The position numbers were made by a program, and so were the translations under genes. Below, piece by piece: positions 24,341 through 32,943 of a stretch of DNA of 34,825 nucleotides. The DNA is from Nostoc sp. TH1S01. Lineage in GTDB: Bacteria; Cyanobacteriota; Cyanobacteriia; Cyanobacteriales; Nostocaceae. The stretch's first letter is position 1. Every line of letters begins with the position of its first letter. Under the pieces are notes generated by a model, which saw nothing but the letters and a program-made list of their open reading frames with translations, was not told the origin of the DNA and did no database searches. Location of the stretch: positions 1 to 34,825 of the forward strand of contig JAGKSW010000047.1 in NCBI GenBank assembly GCA_018993265.1. The letters run 5' to 3'.

Positions 24341-26953
24341 ATGGCAACAATTCCTTCTGATTCTTTATTTTCAAGCCAATGGTACTTGCATAACACTGGT
24401 CAATCTGGTGGTACTCCTGGTGTCGATATCAACGTGGTTGATGTTTGGGATGACTATACAGGAAACGGTGTTTTAGTGGGTGTAATAGATGATGGAGTTG
24501 ATTACAACCACTACGATTTGAATGATAATTACGACACAACGCAAGATTATGACATTCTAAACCAAGATAGTGATCCTTTCCCAACTCTGTTTGATGATGA
24601 TCATGGGACATCAGTAGCAGGGATTATTGCATCTGAGGCTAACGGTGTTGGGACTGTAGGTGTTGCATTCAATGCAACGATTACGGGTATTAGAGCTATA
24701 CCAGGTTATATTGAAGATGCGGCTGATGCTTTGTGGCGTGCTGCGAATTTTGATGTTGTTAATAATAGTTGGAGCTTTGGAGGTAGTTTTTTTAGTGATA
24801 ATTTTTATACATTTCCCCAAGCAGAGCAAGCGATCGCCAATGCTGTCACCAATGGACGTAATGGCTTAGGAACAGCGATCGTATTTGCTGCCGGCAATGA
24901 CCGTGAAAGGGGAGATAATACTAACTATCACAACTTTCAAAACTCCCGTCAGGTAATTACTGTAGCCGCACTTGATAATCATGGCTTGGCAACTTCATAC
25001 ACTACCCCTGGTGCTTCTATTCTTGTTTCGGCTTTTGGTAGTGATATTTTTGGCAGTATTGTCACCACAGATCGTCAAGGATCTGCCGGCTATAGTTTTG
25101 GTGACTACAACTATAGTTTTAATGGCACTTCCGCAGCAGCGCCGCAAGTTTCTGGCGTAGTAGCTCTCCTACTGGAAGCGAATCCCAATTTAGGTTATCG
25201 AGATATCCAAGAAATCTTGGCCTATTCTGCTCGTCAAAACGATGTCAACAACCAAGGTGGAAATTACAGTTGGCAAATTAACGGCGCTAAAAATTGGAAT
25301 GGCGGTGGTTTACACGTTAGCCACAACTATGGATTTGGTTTAGTAGATGCTCATGCTGCTGTACGTTTGGCAGAAACTTGGCAAAAGCAGAGCGTATTTA
25401 ACAACGAGCAGTTTCTCTCCTACAGTTCAGGGAATTTAGGCTTGACTATTCCAGATAACGATGATATAGGAATTAGTCATACCTTGAATGTAGCCGCAGG
25501 TTTAGAAGTTGATTGGGTGGAAGTAGAACTCAATCTGACTCATTCTTACCGGGGTGATTTGGTTGTTGATTTGATTTCTCCGAGTGGAACTGTCAGCCGT
25601 TTGATTAGTCAACCTGGCGATGGGTTGGATTTTGAAGATGACATTGTGTTCAAACTCTCTAGCACCCAAAATTGGGGAGAAAGCAGCGCAGGTAACTGGA
25701 CACTAAGAATTCAGGATTTAGCCTTTTTTGATGTTGGTATTCTCAATAGTTGGAGTTTACGTTTATACGGAGATACAGATACTGCCGATGATACTTATTT
25801 CTACACCAATGAGTATGGCTTATATGGCACAACTACATTCAGTGATACATCTGGTACAGATACAATTAACGCGGCGGCGATTACTTCTGACTCTTACATC
25901 GATTTAAGTCCTGGTTCCACAAGTATCCTGAATGGGACTGTTTTAACTATCAGTACAACAACTACTATCGAAAATGCCTTTGGTGGTGATGGTAATGACA
26001 CAATTATTGGTAATAAGGCTGCCAACGTTTTGTCTGGTGGCAGAGGCGATGATACTCTTGACGGTGATGCAAGTAATGATACTTTCCAAGGTGGTAGAGG
26101 TAACGACACTTATATAGTTAATAGCTTTGGAGATGTTGTTACAGAATACGCGAATGAAGGGATAGATACAGTCCAGTCATCTGTTAGTCATACACTGGCT
26201 GCTAATGTGGAGAATTTAACTCTCATCGGTTCATCCAACATTAATGGTATAGGTAACAGTCTCAATAATACTATTACAGGTAATAGTGGCAACAATACCC
26301 TCAATGGCGGCACAGGTGATGATACGCTAATTGGTGGAGACGGTAACGATATCTATATTGTTGATAGTACAGGAGATGTCGTTTCCGAAAATGATAGCCA
26401 AGGTGTGGATACAGTGCGCTCATCTATTAGCTACACTCTAGGCAATAATTTAGAGAATTTAACTTTCACAGGTACATCTGCCATTGATGGTATTGGCAAT
26501 AATCTCAATAATACTATTAGAGGTAATAGTGGCAACAATACCCTGAATGGTGGTACTGGCAATGATATCCTCAACGGTAATGCAGGCGCTGATACTCTGA
26601 TCGGTGGAAGTGGCAATGATACGCTGACTGGCGGTGTGGGGAGAGATAACTTTACTTTCTACTCCCAAAATGAAGGTATTGATACAATTACAGACTTTAA
26701 TGTCTTTAATGATACTATTATTGTTTCTGCGGCTGGTTTTGGTGGGGGGCTAGTTGCTGGTGCAGCGATCGCAGCTAGTCAATTTATCATCGGTACAGCA
26801 GCAACTACAGCTAGTCAGCGATTCATCTACGATCAAAGCAATGGCGCTCTTTTCTTTGATCAAGATGGTATAGGTGCGATCGCTCAAGTTCAATTTGCTA
26901 CCCTCAATAGTGGATTAGCCTTAACTAAGGCAGATATTTTCGTTGCTGCATAG
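24341..26953 (+). CDS. Subtilisin/kexin-like Ca-dependent protease with P domain and RTX repeats
   Basis: The 870-residue protein is an S8 serine protease. The triad is visible: Asp50 (GVIDDGVD), His88 (DDDHGTSVAG) and Ser264 (FNGTSAAAPQ), with the oxyanion-side NNSWSFGG. A proprotein-convertase P domain follows at about 360-488 (HTLNVAAGLEVDWVEVELNLTHSYRGDL, GNWTLRIQDL). RTX calcium-binding nonapeptides (GGxGNDT) start near residue 547 and include two long duplicated units 243 bp (81 codons) apart. The C-terminus (DIFVAA) is that of type I secretion substrates. There is no N-terminal signal peptide, which fits export by a type I system. Known for the family: secreted Ca-dependent proteases, kexin-like in specificity. 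No type I exporter genes are in the window. Confidence 0.93.
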   Translation: MATIPSDSLFSSQWYLHNTGQSGGTPGVDINVVDVWDDYTGNGVLVGVIDDGVDYNHYDLNDNYDTTQDYDILNQDSDPFPTLFDDDHGTSVAGIIASEANGVGTVGVAFNATITGIRAIPGYIEDAADALWRAANFDVVNNSWSFGGSFFSDNFYTFPQAEQAIANAVTNGRNGLGTAIVFAAGNDRERGDNTNYHNFQNSRQVITVAALDNHGLATSYTTPGASILVSAFGSDIFGSIVTTDRQGSAGYSFGDYNYSFNGTSAAAPQVSGVVALLLEANPNLGYRDIQEILAYSARQNDVNNQGGNYSWQINGAKNWNGGGLHVSHNYGFGLVDAHAAVRLAETWQKQSVFNNEQFLSYSSGNLGLTIPDNDDIGISHTLNVAAGLEVDWVEVELNLTHSYRGDLVVDLISPSGTVSRLISQPGDGLDFEDDIVFKLSSTQNWGESSAGNWTLRIQDLAFFDVGILNSWSLRLYGDTDTADDTYFYTNEYGLYGTTTFSDTSGTDTINAAAITSDSYIDLSPGSTSILNGTVLTISTTTTIENAFGGDGNDTIIGNKAANVLSGGRGDDTLDGDASNDTFQGGRGNDTYIVNSFGDVVTEYANEGIDTVQSSVSHTLAANVENLTLIGSSNINGIGNSLNNTITGNSGNNTLNGGTGDDTLIGGDGNDIYIVDSTGDVVSENDSQGVDTVRSSISYTLGNNLENLTFTGTSAIDGIGNNLNNTIRGNSGNNTLNGGTGNDILNGNAGADTLIGGSGNDTLTGGVGRDNFTFYSQNEGIDTITDFNVFNDTIIVSAAGFGGGLVAGAAIAASQFIIGTAATTASQRFIYDQSNGALFFDQDGIGAIAQVQFATLNSGLALTKADIFVAA

Positions 26954-27013
26954 AGAGATTTTTGATGAGACTTCTTCCCAGAATTCTCTAAACACATATC
27001 TTGCGCCTAGCCC

Positions 27014-27207
27014 CGACGAATGGAATTCGCGGCTATAAAAACGTAGACGCGCACTTCGGCTTCCCGCAGGGTAGTCCGCCTATCGCGCTTGTGCTGCGGT
27101 TGGCGCACCACGCGGAATAACGTGAAATCAAGGGTTTTGAACCCGCGCAGGAGGTGACTGAGCTTGTCGAAGTGCGGGTTTTGTCCTTGTAGCCGCGACT
27201 TCAGTCG
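27014..27207. repeat. Inverted-repeat element with CGAC…GCGGCTA ends
   Basis: The left end at 27014-27035 (CGACGAATGGAATTCGCGGC…) and the right end at 27190-27207 (TAGCCGCGACTTCAGTCG) are imperfect inverted copies. Inside, AACCCGC and GCGGGTT form a hairpin around 27138-27180. It is probably a dispersed, non-coding repeat unit; no target duplication was seen. Confidence 0.5.
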
Positions 27208-27257
27208 CAGGCGTGCAAGATGTGAATCAACAGAACTTCATCCCACATCTAAATAAA

Positions 27258-27387
27258 ACACCCCTAGGACTTACCCAGTGAGATGAAAAATCAAGGGTTT
27301 GGGTGAGAGTAAAGGGACAAAATCAAGTCAAAAGTTAAAAGTCAGAGAATTTTTGACTTTTGAATTTTGACTTTCCCGTAGGGGTGT
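27258..27387. repeat. ACACCCCT…AGGGGTGT inverted-repeat element
   Basis: 8-bp inverted ends at 27258-27265 and 27380-27387 enclose an inner AAAAGTCA/TGACTTTT hairpin (27337-27361) made of STRR-like words. It lies just before the DUF2207-like gene and may end up in its leader. Confidence 0.45.
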
Positions 27388-27430
27388 AAGTGTTCAAGAG
27401 CTTTTTGTAAAAATCAAATAGGAGTCTTAT

Positions 27431-28288
27431 ATGTTGACTAAGATCATTCAAAGAATCTGTCTATTTTTCCTGACTCTATTTCTGATTATTGGGTTTCCAA
27501 TCAATCACACTAATGCACAATCTCCACCATTTTATTGGGATTTCATTAACGTTGATATTGCTGTCCAAACTAATGGCGATATGTTGGTTACTGAAACACA
27601 AAAATATACATTTACCGGAGACTATAACAATCAACGTTACCGCTATATTCCTCTTGATAAAGTAGAAAAAATTGTCGATGTTTCGGTATCAGAAAACGGT
27701 CAATTATTACCCAGTGAAATAGGCATTGAAAACAATCAACTTTGGATTAGTTGGCAACATCAACTCAACCCACCTGAAAGTCATACTTTTGTTTTAAAAT
27801 ACCGCGTTATTGGTGGATTACAACTAAATGGTGATGATGCACAAGTATATTGGAAAGCTATCTTTCCTGAACGCAAAGCCTCTATCAAGCAGGCAAAAGT
27901 CACAGTAGAATTTCCTGAAAAATTTGCTACTCTGATCAAAGATTTCCAGAGCTATGGAGTAGCGGCAAATGTTCGCCGAGTGGATGCAAAAACTATCGAA
28001 TTTGTTGCTCAAACAGCTATTGAACCACAAAATGAGTTAGAAGTTCAGGTAACATTTAATCGCGCAGGTACTAGTATTAAGACTCCTCAATTACAAACTT
28101 CACCGTTTTTCCCTGATATGTTTGGTTGGTGGGTGTTTGCGGGATTTATCTTTATCTTCTTCTTTATTGCCGCCTTTTTTGGTAGCAGTAGCGGTGGCGG
28201 CGGTTTCAGTGGCGGTGGCGGCGGCGGTGGCGGTGGCGGCGGCGGTGGCGGCGGCGGTGGCGGTGGCGGCGGCGGTGGCGGCGGTTGA
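27431..28288 (+). CDS. DUF2207-like exported membrane protein with polyglycine tail
   Basis: The 285-residue protein has a signal peptide (cleavage near INHTNA, residue 29). A DUF2207-type beta domain covers about 35-215 (VDIAVQTNGDMLVTETQKYTFTGDYNNQRYRYIPLDKV…, VYWKAIFPERKASIKQAKVTVEFP). One membrane span follows at about 232-252, then SSSGGGGFS and an uninterrupted run of 25 glycines to the stop. DUF2207 proteins often end in a Gly/Ser-rich tail, but a pure run of this length is extreme. Role unknown; the folded part should be periplasmic and the glycine tail on the opposite side of the membrane. A GGAG site precedes the ATG. The stop is 4 bp from the convergent creatininase gene. Confidence 0.85.
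   Translation: MLTKIIQRICLFFLTLFLIIGFPINHTNAQSPPFYWDFINVDIAVQTNGDMLVTETQKYTFTGDYNNQRYRYIPLDKVEKIVDVSVSENGQLLPSEIGIENNQLWISWQHQLNPPESHTFVLKYRVIGGLQLNGDDAQVYWKAIFPERKASIKQAKVTVEFPEKFATLIKDFQSYGVAANVRRVDAKTIEFVAQTAIEPQNELEVQVTFNRAGTSIKTPQLQTSPFFPDMFGWWVFAGFIFIFFFIAAFFGSSSGGGGFSGGGGGGGGGGGGGGGGGGGGGGGGG
28211..28285 (+). repeat. GGC/GGT microsatellite coding for 25 Gly
   Basis: 75 bp made only of GGC and GGT codons, in higher-order blocks such as GGCGGTGGCGGCGGCGGT. Being in triplets, length changes would alter the tail without shifting the frame. Confidence 0.95.
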
Positions 28289-28292
28289 GAAC

Positions 28293-29096
28293 TTAACAGG
28301 GTTGGGTTTGGCGAAAAGCATAAATATCTTTGATTACTTGCACCCAACCATCAGATACAGATTCAAGAATGCGATCGCCTTTTTCTTTGGTTGCAGTTGT
28401 CGCATCACCAATCACACCACTTTTACTGATATCTTTTGTCGTCCAAGATACTGGTAACTGACCTTCCCAACTAATTAAAGTACTTTCTGGTTGTTCTGGT
28501 GGGTATTCAGCAACGGCTTTTTCAAGTTTGACTTGTTCTGGTAAGATTGCCAACATAATACTAGTTTCAGCATCTCCGGCGTGCATTCCTAGTTTGGCTT
28601 CTTTAGGTGTGAGTAATTCTTTGGTAATATTAGGCGCACGCCAAGTAAACAACGGAAATACTAAAAAGTCATCATACTTAACATGTAAGTCTCGCGCCGC
28701 CATTTGCATAATTTGTGGTTGTCCGCCGTGGGAGTTCATCAATACGAATTTTCTAAACCCAGCCCTGTAAATACTTTCTCCCACCTCCATAATTGTCGCT
28801 GTTAGCGTTTCCGAACTGAGGGTGATTGTTCCCGGAAAATGCCAGTGTTCGTTAGATTTACCATAATAAAGAGTCGGCAAGGCATAAGCAGGAATGTTTG
28901 CATCTAATTTAGTCAAAGCTTTCCCCAAAACACCTACACCAATCGCTGCGTCTACAATTAACGGTAGATGGGGGCCATGTTGTTCAATTGCCCCTACTGG
29001 TTGGATAATTACTACATTTTCCTTATGAGGCATATCTTGGATTTCAGTCCAAGTTAGGTAGGGAAAAAAGCGTTCTGGGGGAATAAAGCTGTGCAT
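28293..29096 (-). CDS. Creatininase-family amidohydrolase
   Basis: The 267-residue protein belongs to the creatininase family of metal-dependent amidohydrolases. Visible signatures are QPVGAIEQHGPHLPLIVDA (about 32-50; Glu38, His40 and Asp49 are likely metal ligands), the central MNSHGGQPQIMQMAARDL, and HAGDAETSIMLA with the last ligand Glu. Members hydrolyse creatinine, N-formyl or cyclic amide bonds in various pathways (for example MftE and ArfB). The substrate of the cyanobacterial type is not known. The start ATG gives MHSFIPPERFFPYLTW. It is convergent with the DUF2207-like gene and has no operon partner. Confidence 0.9.
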   Translation of the reverse strand: MHSFIPPERFFPYLTWTEIQDMPHKENVVIIQPVGAIEQHGPHLPLIVDAAIGVGVLGKALTKLDANIPAYALPTLYYGKSNEHWHFPGTITLSSETLTATIMEVGESIYRAGFRKFVLMNSHGGQPQIMQMAARDLHVKYDDFLVFPLFTWRAPNITKELLTPKEAKLGMHAGDAETSIMLAILPEQVKLEKAVAEYPPEQPESTLISWEGQLPVSWTTKDISKSGVIGDATTATKEKGDRILESVSDGWVQVIKDIYAFRQTQPC

Positions 29097-29215
29097 ATCA
29101 CTGCGATCGCGTCATTTTAATTTTAGGTGTTGTGAAGACTCTCAACACATCAGGATATTACCAGAAGTAAAGAAGCATAATAGCCAGAGAACAAGTAGTC
29201 AGAAGGAATAACTTA

Positions 29216-29923
29216 ATGGTTGATGAAAATGGCTCAATCCGCACTTTATCGGTTGATATTGGTGGTAGCGGTGTGAAAGCAATGGTTTTGGATATTACCG
29301 GAACTCCCATCACAGAAAGGGCGCGGGTAGATACACCATCCCCAGCTAAACCAGACGTGGTAATTAATGCGATCGCACTTTTAGCCGATTCTCAAGGTGA
29401 TTTTCATCGGGTTTCTGTTGGTTTTCCTGGTGTAGTGCGGTGCGGAGTTACAGAAACAGCAGTTAATTTACATTCTGATTGGATTGGCTTTGATTTTGCC
29501 ACAGCATTATCGCAACGTTTAAATAAGCCAGTACGAGTAATTAATGATGCAGATATGCAAGGCTTAGGCGCGATCGCTGGCAAAGGTGTAGAGTTAGTAA
29601 TTACCTTGGGGACTGGCTTTGGTTCGGCTTTATTTGTCGATGGTAAATTAGTACCAAATATGGAAATGGGACACCATCAGTTCCGCAAAGAACAAACTTA
29701 CGAAGAACAATTAGGACGTGCAGCCTTAGAAAAGTATGGTCAAAAAAAATGGAACAGGCGTTTAGAAAAAGCGATCGCTTCTTTGCAGCATTTATTTAAT
29801 TATGATTGTCTTTATATTGGTGGTGGTGAAGCCGTGAAAGTAAATTTACAACTACCTTTGAATGTCAAACTCATACCCAATGTTACGGGTTTGTTAGGTG
29901 GAATTGCCTTGTGGCGAGATTAG
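29216..29923 (+). CDS. ROK-family kinase, polyphosphate-glucokinase-like
   Basis: This 235-residue protein has the ATP/phosphate-binding LSVDIGGSGVKAMVLD at its start (11-26), SVGFPGVV at 67-74, a catalytic-base segment VINDADMQGLGA (Asp111 the likely base), LGTGFGSALF (131-140) and the MGHHQF sequence (151-156). The absence of the ROK zinc motif CxCGxxGC and the overall layout match polyphosphate glucokinase (PpgK) more than repressors or classic glucokinases. The reaction would be phosphorylation of glucose with polyphosphate or ATP; the donor is inference. A good AGAAGGA site lies about 9 nt upstream of the ATG. Confidence 0.85.
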   Translation: MVDENGSIRTLSVDIGGSGVKAMVLDITGTPITERARVDTPSPAKPDVVINAIALLADSQGDFHRVSVGFPGVVRCGVTETAVNLHSDWIGFDFATALSQRLNKPVRVINDADMQGLGAIAGKGVELVITLGTGFGSALFVDGKLVPNMEMGHHQFRKEQTYEEQLGRAALEKYGQKKWNRRLEKAIASLQHLFNYDCLYIGGGEAVKVNLQLPLNVKLIPNVTGLLGGIALWRD

Positions 29924-30312
29924 GAATTTGAATAATACCAATTTAATATGAAGACGCATATAAAAACCAATTACCCCCCTTAATCCCCAGCAGGGCTGTT
30001 TCATTCGCTCAGATTAGGATTTTGTCAAGAGTATCAGCCAGAAATTTTAGTGAGTTGGCAATCGAAAAATTACTGTTTCAAGCAGGAAATTTAAGTGCGT
30101 TAGCGCAGCTTTGCCGAAGGCATCGCCTGGTTCATCAGAAAATTAAGTTGTTGAACTACCTGATTTTTTTGATTGATACGCTTGTAAATTATGGACTTTT
30201 AGGGAATGAAACAGCCCTGCTACAGGGAAGGGGGCTGGAGGGTTAGGTTTTTGATTACTGAATCGATGCTCTAGCCAAACTTCTGAATTCTATTTTGCTC
30301 AACCTCATAAAA
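29924..30312. other. Intergenic region occupied by a repeat element
   Basis: Almost the whole gap between the ROK kinase and the dehydratase is the inverted-repeat element at 29989-30221 with C-rich flanks (CCCCCTTAATCCCC and GGGAAGGGGGCTGGAGGG). A 74-codon frame inside is not a credible gene. Confidence 0.5.
29989..30221. repeat. 233-bp inverted-repeat element (AGCAGGGCTGTTTCATTC ends)
   Basis: The 18-bp end at 29989-30006 is perfectly inverted at 30204-30221, and a third copy sits next to the IS at 8161-8178. No target duplication is visible. Inside is a GCGTTAGCGCAGC…GAAGGCATCGC word of the Nostoc small-repeat type near 30097-30126. It is probably a non-autonomous or decayed element. Confidence 0.6.
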
Positions 30313-31287
30313 ATGTCACAGCATTATTCTGTCACGGTAGAAGATGTCAAAGCAGCACAAGCGCGGCTTGCAGAAATTGCTCATCGTACACCAGTGCTAA
30401 CTTCCAGAATTGTGAACGATCGCACCCATAACCAAGTATTTTTTAAATGCGAAAATTTTCAACGTACTGGCGCATTTAAATTTCGGGGTGCGTACAATGC
30501 CTTAGTACAGTTATCCCCAACTCAAAAACAACAGGGTGTAATTACATTTTCCTCTGGAAACCATGCCCAAGCAATCGCCTTAGCGGGACAGTTATTGCAT
30601 ATTCCTACCACCATTGTCATGCCTGACGATGCGCCAGAAGTTAAACAACAAGCCACTCGCAGTTATGGTGCAGAAGTGATTTTATACAGTCGCCAAGAAA
30701 CTGACCGCGAAGAATTAGCCAAAACCTTAGCCAGTGATCGCCATCTTACCTTGATTCCGCCTTACGATCATCCCCACGTGATCGCCGGACAAGGAACCAC
30801 AGCATTAGAACTCATTCAAGAAGTTGGTCAACTAGACTATTTATTAGTTTGTTGTGGCGGTGGTGGATTAATATCGGGATGTGCGATCGCTACCAAAGCA
30901 CTGTTACCTAGCTGTAAAGTTATCGGTGTCGAACCAGAACTGGCTGATGATGCAACTCGTTCCTTTCACAGCAAAACTCTGCAAACTGTAACTAATCCAC
31001 CTACAATTGCCGATGGTGTGCGGACTCCTAGCCTGGGTAAATTAACCTTCCCCCTAGTGCTGAATTACGTCGATGACATGGTGACAGTTTCAGAAGCCGC
31101 CATTATTAATAGTATGTTTTTCCTCTGGGAACGCCTGAAAGTTGTAGTTGAACCGACTGGTGCATTAGCCGCCGCCGCCTTACTCAGCGGTGTGGTGTCC
31201 GTAAAAGAGGCAAAAATAGGTGTAATTATCAGTGGTGGTAACGTAGACTTAGCAAAGGTTGCTAAATTATATTCAGGAATTTACTGA
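30313..31287 (+). CDS. PLP-dependent threonine/serine dehydratase-like enzyme
   Basis: With the ATG at 30313 the protein has 324 residues. It is a fold-type II PLP enzyme. The PLP lysine is Lys56 in ENFQRTGAFKFRGAYNAL. The substrate loop is SSGNHAQAIA, the phosphate-binding glycine loop is CCGGGGLISG, and VVEPTGALAAAA and ISGGNVDL lie near the end. There is no C-terminal ACT regulatory domain, so it is not a biosynthetic IlvA of full length. Options are a catabolic threonine/serine ammonia-lyase, serine racemase or threo-3-hydroxyaspartate ammonia-lyase; the sequence does not decide. It is probably monocistronic and preceded by a repeat-rich gap. Confidence 0.9.
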   Translation: MSQHYSVTVEDVKAAQARLAEIAHRTPVLTSRIVNDRTHNQVFFKCENFQRTGAFKFRGAYNALVQLSPTQKQQGVITFSSGNHAQAIALAGQLLHIPTTIVMPDDAPEVKQQATRSYGAEVILYSRQETDREELAKTLASDRHLTLIPPYDHPHVIAGQGTTALELIQEVGQLDYLLVCCGGGGLISGCAIATKALLPSCKVIGVEPELADDATRSFHSKTLQTVTNPPTIADGVRTPSLGKLTFPLVLNYVDDMVTVSEAAIINSMFFLWERLKVVVEPTGALAAAALLSGVVSVKEAKIGVIISGGNVDLAKVAKLYSGIY

Positions 31288-31363
31288 GGAGATTTTGAAC
31301 TTTTTTCTCGTTCGCTAGTCAAATAACGATGTGTTCGCCAACCGAGAAAGGATAACTCAAGTT

Positions 31364-32854
31364 ATGACAGTAAAACCCAGATACTTGGTCTTGTTGCTGT
31401 TCATCTTGTTGGTAGGAAGTGACCCCATCTATGCGGCTACTAAACCTGTTGACCCCAAAATCTTACACATAATTAATCGTCTAAGTTTTGGGGCTAGACC
31501 TGGAGATATTCAAAAAGTCCAGTCTTTAGGGGTAGACGGCTATATTAAACAACAACTTTCACCCAACTCCATATCCGAACCGCCCAGCCTCACCCGCCAG
31601 CTTTCACAACTAGAAACCCACGGTTTAAATACAGTCGAAATTAGAGCATATACCCAGACTTCCCCAGAACCAACTCCAGAAGAAAGAAAAGCTCAGGAAA
31701 AGAAAAAAGGCCAAATTTTAGATGAAGCAATCAAAGCACGCTTACTGAGAGCCACTAGCAGTAACCGACAACTGCAAGAAGTGATGGTGGACTTTTGGTA
31801 TAACCACTTTAATGTTCATGCGGGTAAAGGAAATACACCCATCTGGGTAGGTTCCTACGAACAAGAAGCCATTAGACCTTATGTTTTAGGGCGATTTCGT
31901 GACTTACTAGGAGCCACAGCCCATCATCCAGCAATGCTCGTTTATTTAGATAACTGGCAAAATAAAGCTAGTAATCGTCCTAATGTAACTCCAAAGGTGA
32001 ACGAAAACTATGCCCGTGAACTGATGGAACTGCATACTCTGGGCGCAAATGGTGGCTATACTCAACAAGATGTGATTGCTCTAGCCCGAATTTTTACCGG
32101 TTGGGGATTAATTAATCGAGATCAGCAGCCAACAGGCAAGTCACTATTTTATTTTGACTCCAAGCGCCATGATGTGAGTGATAAAGTTTTTTTAGGACGC
32201 ACAATTAAAGGCAGTGGCCAAGCTGAAGGAGAAGAAGCTTTAGATATATTGGCGCGAAGTCCAGCCACTGCTCGTCATATTAGTTACCAATTGGCTCAGT
32301 ATTTTGTTAGCGATCGCCCACCTGCAAGTTTAGTTGATCGTCTAGCACAACGCTTTCGCAAAACCGATGGCAATATTCGCGCTGTTTTAGAGACGTTGTT
32401 CCAAAGCCCCGAATTTTGGGATAAAAAATATTTCAACGCTAAATTTAAAACCCCATTACAATACACTGTCTCAGCAGTGCGGGCTACAGGGATAGAGGTT
32501 AACAATACCATACCCCTTTCCCGCAACTTGGAACAGTTAGAAATGCCTTTGTATCGTTGCCTAACTCCAGATGGGTACAAAAATACACAAGATATCTGGT
32601 TAAATCCCGAAGCGATGAACCGTCGCCTCAGCTTTGCTACCGCATTAGGTAGTGGTCGCTTACCACTGCTTGGTACAGCAAATAATCCACCCCAAAATAA
32701 AAGCAACAACCGCGTTCAGCCTCTAGATGCGACTCAGTTAATCAACACCTTGGGTAACTCTTTATCACCCAAAACCCAACGTGCGATCGCCTCTAGTCCT
32801 CCAGAACTCAAAGCCGCATTAGTCTTGGGTAGCCCAGAATTTATGCGCCGTTAG
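31364..32854 (+). CDS. DUF1800 secreted protein
   Basis: I chose the ATG at 31364 because MTVKPRYLVLLLFILLVGSDPIYAA is a clean signal peptide; a GTG 11 codons upstream would mask it. The 496-residue protein shows the DUF1800 marks ILHIINRLSFGARPGDIQ (about 30-45), QEVMVDFWYNHFNVHAGKGN, ENYARELMELHTLGANGGYTQQDV and ARIFTGWGL. Family function is unknown; it is nearly always paired with DUF1501, as here (89 bp to the next gene). The two are likely co-transcribed and exported. Confidence 0.92.
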   Translation: MTVKPRYLVLLLFILLVGSDPIYAATKPVDPKILHIINRLSFGARPGDIQKVQSLGVDGYIKQQLSPNSISEPPSLTRQLSQLETHGLNTVEIRAYTQTSPEPTPEERKAQEKKKGQILDEAIKARLLRATSSNRQLQEVMVDFWYNHFNVHAGKGNTPIWVGSYEQEAIRPYVLGRFRDLLGATAHHPAMLVYLDNWQNKASNRPNVTPKVNENYARELMELHTLGANGGYTQQDVIALARIFTGWGLINRDQQPTGKSLFYFDSKRHDVSDKVFLGRTIKGSGQAEGEEALDILARSPATARHISYQLAQYFVSDRPPASLVDRLAQRFRKTDGNIRAVLETLFQSPEFWDKKYFNAKFKTPLQYTVSAVRATGIEVNNTIPLSRNLEQLEMPLYRCLTPDGYKNTQDIWLNPEAMNRRLSFATALGSGRLPLLGTANNPPQNKSNNRVQPLDATQLINTLGNSLSPKTQRAIASSPPELKAALVLGSPEFMRR

Positions 32855-32943
32855 TAAAGTGCTGAGTGAAAGTGCTGTTAGCGGTAGCGGGGCGTTTAGC
32901 CCGTGCTGAGTAAAAACTATTGAGCAATTTTGCCAAACTATAT

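Larger units (their letters stand above)
26954..27430. other. Repeat-rich intergenic region
   Basis: No gene is visible. It is filled by two inverted-repeat elements (listed separately) and a GC-rich section with words typical of Nostoc dispersed repeats (CGCGCACTTCGGCTTCCCGC). A GGAG ribosome site for the next gene is at about 27421. Confidence 0.5.

Noticed and set aside
25981-26640. Tandem DNA repeats that could suggest a CRISPR array
   Set aside because: They are in-frame RTX nonapeptide codons of the protease, without constant repeats and unique spacers.
28087-28457. Antisense and shifted frames (polyproline and Ala/Val/Thr-rich) over the glycine microsatellite
   Set aside because: They are shadows of the GGC/GGT repeat, lacking independent start sites or family support.
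30022-30246. 74-codon frame in the gap before the dehydratase
   Set aside because: It consists of the inverted-repeat element and small-repeat words; it starts with an unusual codon and has no family resemblance.
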